From JAWXCH01 sp034440595 (lineage in GTDB: Bacteria; Planctomycetota; Planctomycetia; Pirellulales; JALHPA01), in contig JAWXCH010000242.1 in NCBI GenBank assembly GCA_034440595.1, positions 1 to 11,600 of the forward strand: DNA of 11,600 nt, given 5' to 3'. Both the position numbers and the translations under genes were made by a program. Shown here in pieces: positions 8,222-11,600 of the stretch (its first letter is position 1; each line of letters opens with the position of its first letter). The notes below the pieces were generated by a model that ran no database searches, had not been told where the DNA came from, and saw only the letters and a program-made list of their open reading frames with translations.

Positions 8222-9970
8222 ATGACCGCTGCAACACTTCGTGCCTATAGCGTTAAAGACCTTGCCCAAATGGCCAAGCGCCGTGGGCTGAACGGCTGGA
8301 ATACCATGCGCAAGGATCAATTGGTCAAGGCGCTGGCCAAAGTCGCGGCCAAAGTTGCCAAACGACCTGCTGTTTCGCATGCGGTCGTCTCACGCGGTAC
8401 CGTTGCTCGTACTGCTCCTGCTGCTGCCTCTCGTCAGAAATCTGCCACCAAGGCAGCTCCGACCCGTCGCTCGGCCGCACCCGTCGGACGAGCTGCTCAA
8501 AGCTTGGCGGTGAGCAAGTCTGCTGGCGGTCGGACAGTAGCTACTCGAGGCAGCTCGGTGCGAACCGGGGTCGTCTCAAAAGCAGCGACTTCCAAAGCAG
8601 CGACTTCCAAAGCAGTTACTTCCAAAGCAGTGCCAAGCAAGCCCGCTCCCAAGAAACAAATCGCGGCCAAAGCCGTCCTGTCCAAGTCGGCAACCTCCAA
8701 AACCCCAACCAAGTCTGGATTGCCTCAGGCTACTAGCCCCGCTTCGTTCAAGCAGAATGGACACGTCAACCATATTGGGCATGGGCAGAACGGCCATGCC
8801 GGCCAGAACGGGCATGGGCAAAATGGCCACTCAAATGGCCACGTCAGTACGAATGGTAAAGCCGAAAACGGTAAAGCCACCCGTAATGGAAAGAACAAGA
8901 CAGAACCCAAACCGGTCAGCATGAAGGCGATTGTTTCTCCGGTTCAAAAATCGACCGTGACTTCGGCATCGGCTGCACGGACGGTGGCATCGTTGTTGAC
9001 TCATGGAACTTCTCCATTGTCCAACGGCCACAGCAATGGCAAGGCATCGCATGTACCTGCTCCGCCGCGACGAGTCATCAAGCGTTTAGAACAAGCCAAG
9101 GCACAATTCAATCGCGCGAAAAGCCTGGCCGAGACCACGACAGGTGGCATGTCCAACCTGGAAGTCCCGCCGGCAAAGGACCGCCTGATCGTCATGGTTC
9201 GCGGGCCATTCTGGCTGCATGCCTATTGGGATCTCAGTGGCCAGGGGGTTCAGCGTGCTCAGGTCGCCATGGGGCAAGAGTGGCACACCGCCCGCCCGGT
9301 GCTGCGGCTCTATCAAATCACCAACGCGGGTGCCAGTAGCTCATCGGAAAGTGTGGTCCGCGATATTGAGGTCCACGGCGGCGTCAAGAACTGGTTTGTC
9401 GACCTAAAATCTGCCGCACAGACCTACCGGATGGAGATTGGCTACCTCAGCACTCGCGGGCGTTTCCTATCACTGGCACGTAGCAATGTGGTTACCACTC
9501 CGCCCGCGGCCAGCGGCGATTCCCTAGACAATCATTGGCCAGAGATCGAAGAAGACTGCGAGAAGGTCTATGCCTTGAGCGGAGGTTACTCGGTCGAAGG
9601 TGCGAGTGTCGAACTGCAGGATCTGTTTGAGGAGCGAACTCGTCGCCCGATGGGACCACCAAACGCCAGCCGCTATGGAAACGGTGCCGAAGGGCTGCTG
9701 CCACGCGATCGCCGTTTCCGGTTTGAGATCGACGCTGAGATGATCATTCACGGTACCTCGCAGCCGGGCGCACACGTCACCATGCAAGGGGAACCCGTCA
9801 AGGTTCAATCCGATGGCAGCTTCCATGTGCGAGTGGATCTGCCCAATCGTCGCCAGGTGATCCCGATTGTGGCAAGTACCAAAGATGGTGTTGAGCAGCG
9901 TACGGTTGTCCTGGCCGTGGAACGCAATACCAAGTCGATGGAACCAGCCGCTCGCGATGCGGCTGAGTAG
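8222..9970 (+). CDS. DUF4912 protein with Rho_N-like head and low-complexity linker
   Basis: A 582-residue protein of unknown function. The start is ATG 8222-8224, 10 bases after GGAGGT. Residues 5-40 (YSVKDLAQMAKRRGLNGW, then KDQLVKALAK) resemble the Rho N-terminal/SAP-like helical fold, often nucleic-acid binding. Residues 41-175 are basic and Ala/Ser/Lys-rich like histone H1 tails, with four 5-residue units of the type TSKAA near 119-138. Residues 178-225 are Gly/Asn/His-rich with repeated GQNGH units. A DUF4912 domain spans about 318-425 (DRLIVMVRGPFWLHAYWDLS). A segment at about 498-568 (IIHGTSQPGAHVTMQGEPV, then PIVASTKDG) looks like a small beta-sandwich, as in other DUF4912 proteins. 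There is no signal peptide, so it is probably cytoplasmic. Nucleic-acid binding is inferred only. Confidence 0.88.
   Translation: MTAATLRAYSVKDLAQMAKRRGLNGWNTMRKDQLVKALAKVAAKVAKRPAVSHAVVSRGTVARTAPAAASRQKSATKAAPTRRSAAPVGRAAQSLAVSKSAGGRTVATRGSSVRTGVVSKAATSKAATSKAVTSKAVPSKPAPKKQIAAKAVLSKSATSKTPTKSGLPQATSPASFKQNGHVNHIGHGQNGHAGQNGHGQNGHSNGHVSTNGKAENGKATRNGKNKTEPKPVSMKAIVSPVQKSTVTSASAARTVASLLTHGTSPLSNGHSNGKASHVPAPPRRVIKRLEQAKAQFNRAKSLAETTTGGMSNLEVPPAKDRLIVMVRGPFWLHAYWDLSGQGVQRAQVAMGQEWHTARPVLRLYQITNAGASSSSESVVRDIEVHGGVKNWFVDLKSAAQTYRMEIGYLSTRGRFLSLARSNVVTTPPAASGDSLDNHWPEIEEDCEKVYALSGGYSVEGASVELQDLFEERTRRPMGPPNASRYGNGAEGLLPRDRRFRFEIDAEMIIHGTSQPGAHVTMQGEPVKVQSDGSFHVRVDLPNRRQVIPIVASTKDGVEQRTVVLAVERNTKSMEPAARDAAE
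8576..8635 (+). repeat. Four 15-bp coding repeats (Ala-x-Ser-Lys units)
   Basis: Four near-identical 15-base units of the form TCCAAAGCAGCGACT run in frame from 8576 to about 8635 and encode SKAAT, SKAAT, SKAVT and SKAVP. Nucleotide identity is high enough to suggest recent slippage, so copy number may vary between strains. Confidence 0.75.
8750..8850 (+). repeat. Gly/Asn/His-rich coding repeat region
   Basis: Repeated short units encoding QNGH or SNGH (for example CAGAACGGCCAT, CAGAACGGGCAT, CAAAATGGCCAC) fill this part of the DUF4912 gene. Nine His codons fall between residues 181 and 207. Synonymous variation between units suggests older duplication or selection on the peptide. It could bind metal or act as a flexible polar linker. 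Confidence 0.65.
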
Positions 9971-10295
9971 TGTGATCGCCTGCACTCGAGGCGCAAGCAA
10001 GCAATTTCACTCTTTGCACACTAAGCCATTCTAGCTATTTGGCGTTGCTACCGGTTTTCACGCGGCCCCACCGCGTGCATGACCGTCTCTATCTGGTCCG
10101 ATTACGGAACCGACAAGCCTGCAACTCAGGTTGATCGGCCATTCCAGCCGGTCGTTCTCTGGCTCTATTCTCACTATTGAATCTGTCCAATTGACCGCGC
10201 ATTTTTTCCAGACGGGGACAGCCAGGGACGGTACAATTGTCCGTTGCTACGCGGTTTCGGAGTTTCGGTAGTGGACTAATTCTGCAAGGTTACTC
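9971..10295. other. 325-base intergenic region with weak stem-loops
   Basis: No gene, tRNA or convincing promoter was found. CACGCGG (10059-10065) and CCGCGTG (10071-10077) form a perfect 7-bp stem with a 5-base loop. GATCGGC (10133-10139) and GCCGGTC (10147-10153) can pair with one G-U. Neither is followed by a T-run on the plus strand, so they are not standard rho-independent terminators, though the first lies about 90 bases after the DUF4912 stop and could be a 3' structure. AAGGT at 10286-10290 is the probable ribosome binding site of the next gene. Confidence 0.5.
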
Positions 10296-11144
10296 GTGTC
10301 CAGAGACATCACATCCGTCCTGAATGGCTGGTACTTCCAGTCTGACAATACATCGGTACGAATCATCGCCGGGGACGACGGCAAGGACAAAATCCAGCTT
10401 CGCCTGGAGTTGGGCTTGTTGCAGATGGAGTTTGATGGCCGCCCGGATGGTTATCGCCCGGAAGGCGCGGAGTCCTGGTTTGACTATTATCGCCAGCAAC
10501 AGCAGACCCACGATGCGCAGAACCCAGATTCCACGCCGTTTGCGTTATCGACCGAGGATTGCGTCCGATTGCAGCGCGAAGGGGTGCAATACTATCAACG
10601 CTATTTGAGCTTCTGGCATTTGCGGCGGTTTGAGTTGTGTGCCCGTGACACGCGGCGGAATTTGCAATTGTTCGCTTTTGTACGCGAACACGCGCAGCGC
10701 GATCAGGACAAATTGCAATTCGACCAGTGGCGACCGTATGTCACGATGATGCACGCCAAGGCGGTGGCCACGCCGCTGGTCGAGCTGCGACAATTTGCCG
10801 CGGCACGCCAGGTGATTGAGGCCGGGATCAAGGCGATCGATCAGTTTTTAACGGAGTACGACCAGCAGCACCGTGCCGAGCAGTGTTTCGAGCTGTTACA
10901 TTTGCGCAAGTGGCTGACTGAACTAGACCAGCACCGCAATCCGGCGGAGCCTGCCGAAGCGGTCGATGAACTGGCAAGTTTGCGGGCTGAATTGGAACGT
11001 GCGATTGCCGAGGAACGTTTTGAAGAGGCGGCGCGACTGCGCGACGAAATCGCACAACGCAATAGCGACTTGAAACGTCAACGTGAAAGTGCCTTGCCGC
11101 CAGACATTGATCCGATGACATCTACCGAGGACGCGCAGCAATAG
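10296..11144 (+). CDS. UVR-motif protein of unknown function
   Basis: A 282-residue protein starting at GTG 10296-10298, with AAGGT five bases before it. The C-terminal part at about residues 226-260 (LRAELERAIAEERFEEAARL, then RDEIAQR) is a clear UVR (UvrB/UvrC-type) helical-hairpin motif, known as a protein-protein contact in UvrB, UvrC, McsA and ClpC. The rest lacks any nuclease, helicase or kinase signature I recognise. Residues 1-65 have a mixed beta character with WFDYYRQQQQ at about 61-70. Residues 85-215 are helical, rich in Arg, Gln, Leu and aromatic residues. The tail is acidic and disordered. There is no signal peptide or membrane helix. It is followed 53 bases later by larE on the same strand, but a functional link is not evident. 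A DNA-repair role should not be assumed from the motif alone. Confidence 0.85.
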   Translation: MSRDITSVLNGWYFQSDNTSVRIIAGDDGKDKIQLRLELGLLQMEFDGRPDGYRPEGAESWFDYYRQQQQTHDAQNPDSTPFALSTEDCVRLQREGVQYYQRYLSFWHLRRFELCARDTRRNLQLFAFVREHAQRDQDKLQFDQWRPYVTMMHAKAVATPLVELRQFAAARQVIEAGIKAIDQFLTEYDQQHRAEQCFELLHLRKWLTELDQHRNPAEPAEAVDELASLRAELERAIAEERFEEAARLRDEIAQRNSDLKRQRESALPPDIDPMTSTEDAQQ

Positions 11145-11197
11145 TGGGTTGATTGCTTGCAAGTGAGGCGGACTAACGATTCCTAGGGAATGGATTG

Positions 11198-11600
11198 ATG
11201 CTGACTTTAGCAACCAAACGCGATCGACTGCTGGAAATCCTCGATAGCTATGGCAGTTGTGCCGTGGCGCTGTCGGCGGGTGTCGATAGCACTGTCGTCG
11301 CCAAAGCGGCGGCCCTGGCTCTGGGAGGCTGCGCCATTGCGGTGACGGGAGTCAGTGCCAGTCTGGCCGAAGGAGAACTGGAAGAAGCGCGCGAACTGGC
11401 TCAATTGATCGGCATTCGACATCTGGTCATCCAGACCAACGAACTGGCGGACGCCGATTACGCTAAAAACGCTTCTGACCGATGTTATCACTGCAAAACA
11501 GAGTTATATCGTCAGATCGAAAAACAACTGCCGAAGCTAGGTGTGGCGGTCATTGTCAACGGAGCGAATCTGGACGATACCAGCGATTATCGCCCAGGGA
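11198..11600 (+). CDS. larE: LarE-type ATP-dependent sacrificial sulfur transferase, N-terminal 134 residues (cut by window edge)
   Basis: Family members adenylate and thiolate the pyridinium precursor of the nickel-pincer nucleotide cofactor of lactate racemase-type enzymes. ATG at 11198-11200 follows AGGGA by eight bases; an in-frame TTG directly before it is a less likely start. The PP-loop reads SAGVDST at about residues 26-32, where most members have SGGVDS. RCYHCKTELY at about 95-104 and NGANLDDTSDYRPG at the window edge match the LarE family. The frame is open to the last base. The loop that carries the sacrificial Cys in Lactobacillus plantarum LarE lies further on, so I cannot tell whether this is a Cys-sacrificing form or one with extra Cys residues. 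No larB or larC is visible here. Confidence 0.9.
   Translation, partial: MLTLATKRDRLLEILDSYGSCAVALSAGVDSTVVAKAAALALGGCAIAVTGVSASLAEGELEEARELAQLIGIRHLVIQTNELADADYAKNASDRCYHCKTELYRQIEKQLPKLGVAVIVNGANLDDTSDYRPG

Noticed and set aside
7943..8380. 145-codon minus-strand frame
   Set aside because: Overlaps the start of the well-supported DUF4912 gene on the opposite strand, lacks a ribosome binding site and shows no domain pattern.
10059..10077. Intrinsic terminator after the DUF4912 gene
   Set aside because: The stem is good but no T-run follows on the plus strand; kept only as an unassigned stem-loop.

Overview
The window looks like chromosomal DNA of a planctomycete, probably of the Pirellulaceae (Rhodopirellula/Pirellula group). 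This is inferred from the sequence style of the ATP synthase subunits (long exported or extended N-termini on b, c and a), from the DUF4912 protein with a Rho_N head, and from the stand-alone UVR-motif protein. No rRNA or other phylogenetic marker is present to prove it.

Positions 1 to about 7400, minus strand: an F-type ATP synthase operon in the classical order, read right to left. The genes are atpZ-like (small two-helix protein), atpI-like (four-helix protein), atpB (a), atpE (c), atpF (b), atpH (delta), atpA (alpha), atpG (gamma) and atpD (beta, cut by the window edge). atpC would lie beyond the left edge. Together they encode the proton channel, peripheral stalk and catalytic head, plus two small accessory membrane proteins. 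A sigma70-like promoter (TTGACA, 17-bp spacer, TAAATT) lies about 260 bases ahead of the first gene. A palindrome sits in its spacer and a second inverted repeat overlaps its -10 box.

Positions about 7410 to 8221: roughly 0.8 kb with no convincing gene. It separates the leftward atp operon from three rightward genes and holds short repeats and a hairpin next to a ribosome binding site.

Positions 8222 to 11600, plus strand: (1) a 582-residue protein with a Rho_N-like head, a long low-complexity Lys/Ala/Ser and Gly/Asn/His linker, a DUF4912 domain and a C-terminal beta-sandwich-like segment; (2) a 282-residue protein of unknown function ending in a UVR motif; (3) the first 134 codons of larE, a PP-loop sulfur transferase for the nickel-pincer cofactor. 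Genes 2 and 3 are only 53 bases apart and may be co-transcribed.

I found no mobile element, CRISPR array, tRNA or rRNA. Most of the window is core metabolism. The unusual parts are the outward-facing extensions of the Fo subunits, the promoter architecture, the TTG start of atpZ, the overlap of atpH with atpA, and the domain structure of the DUF4912 protein.
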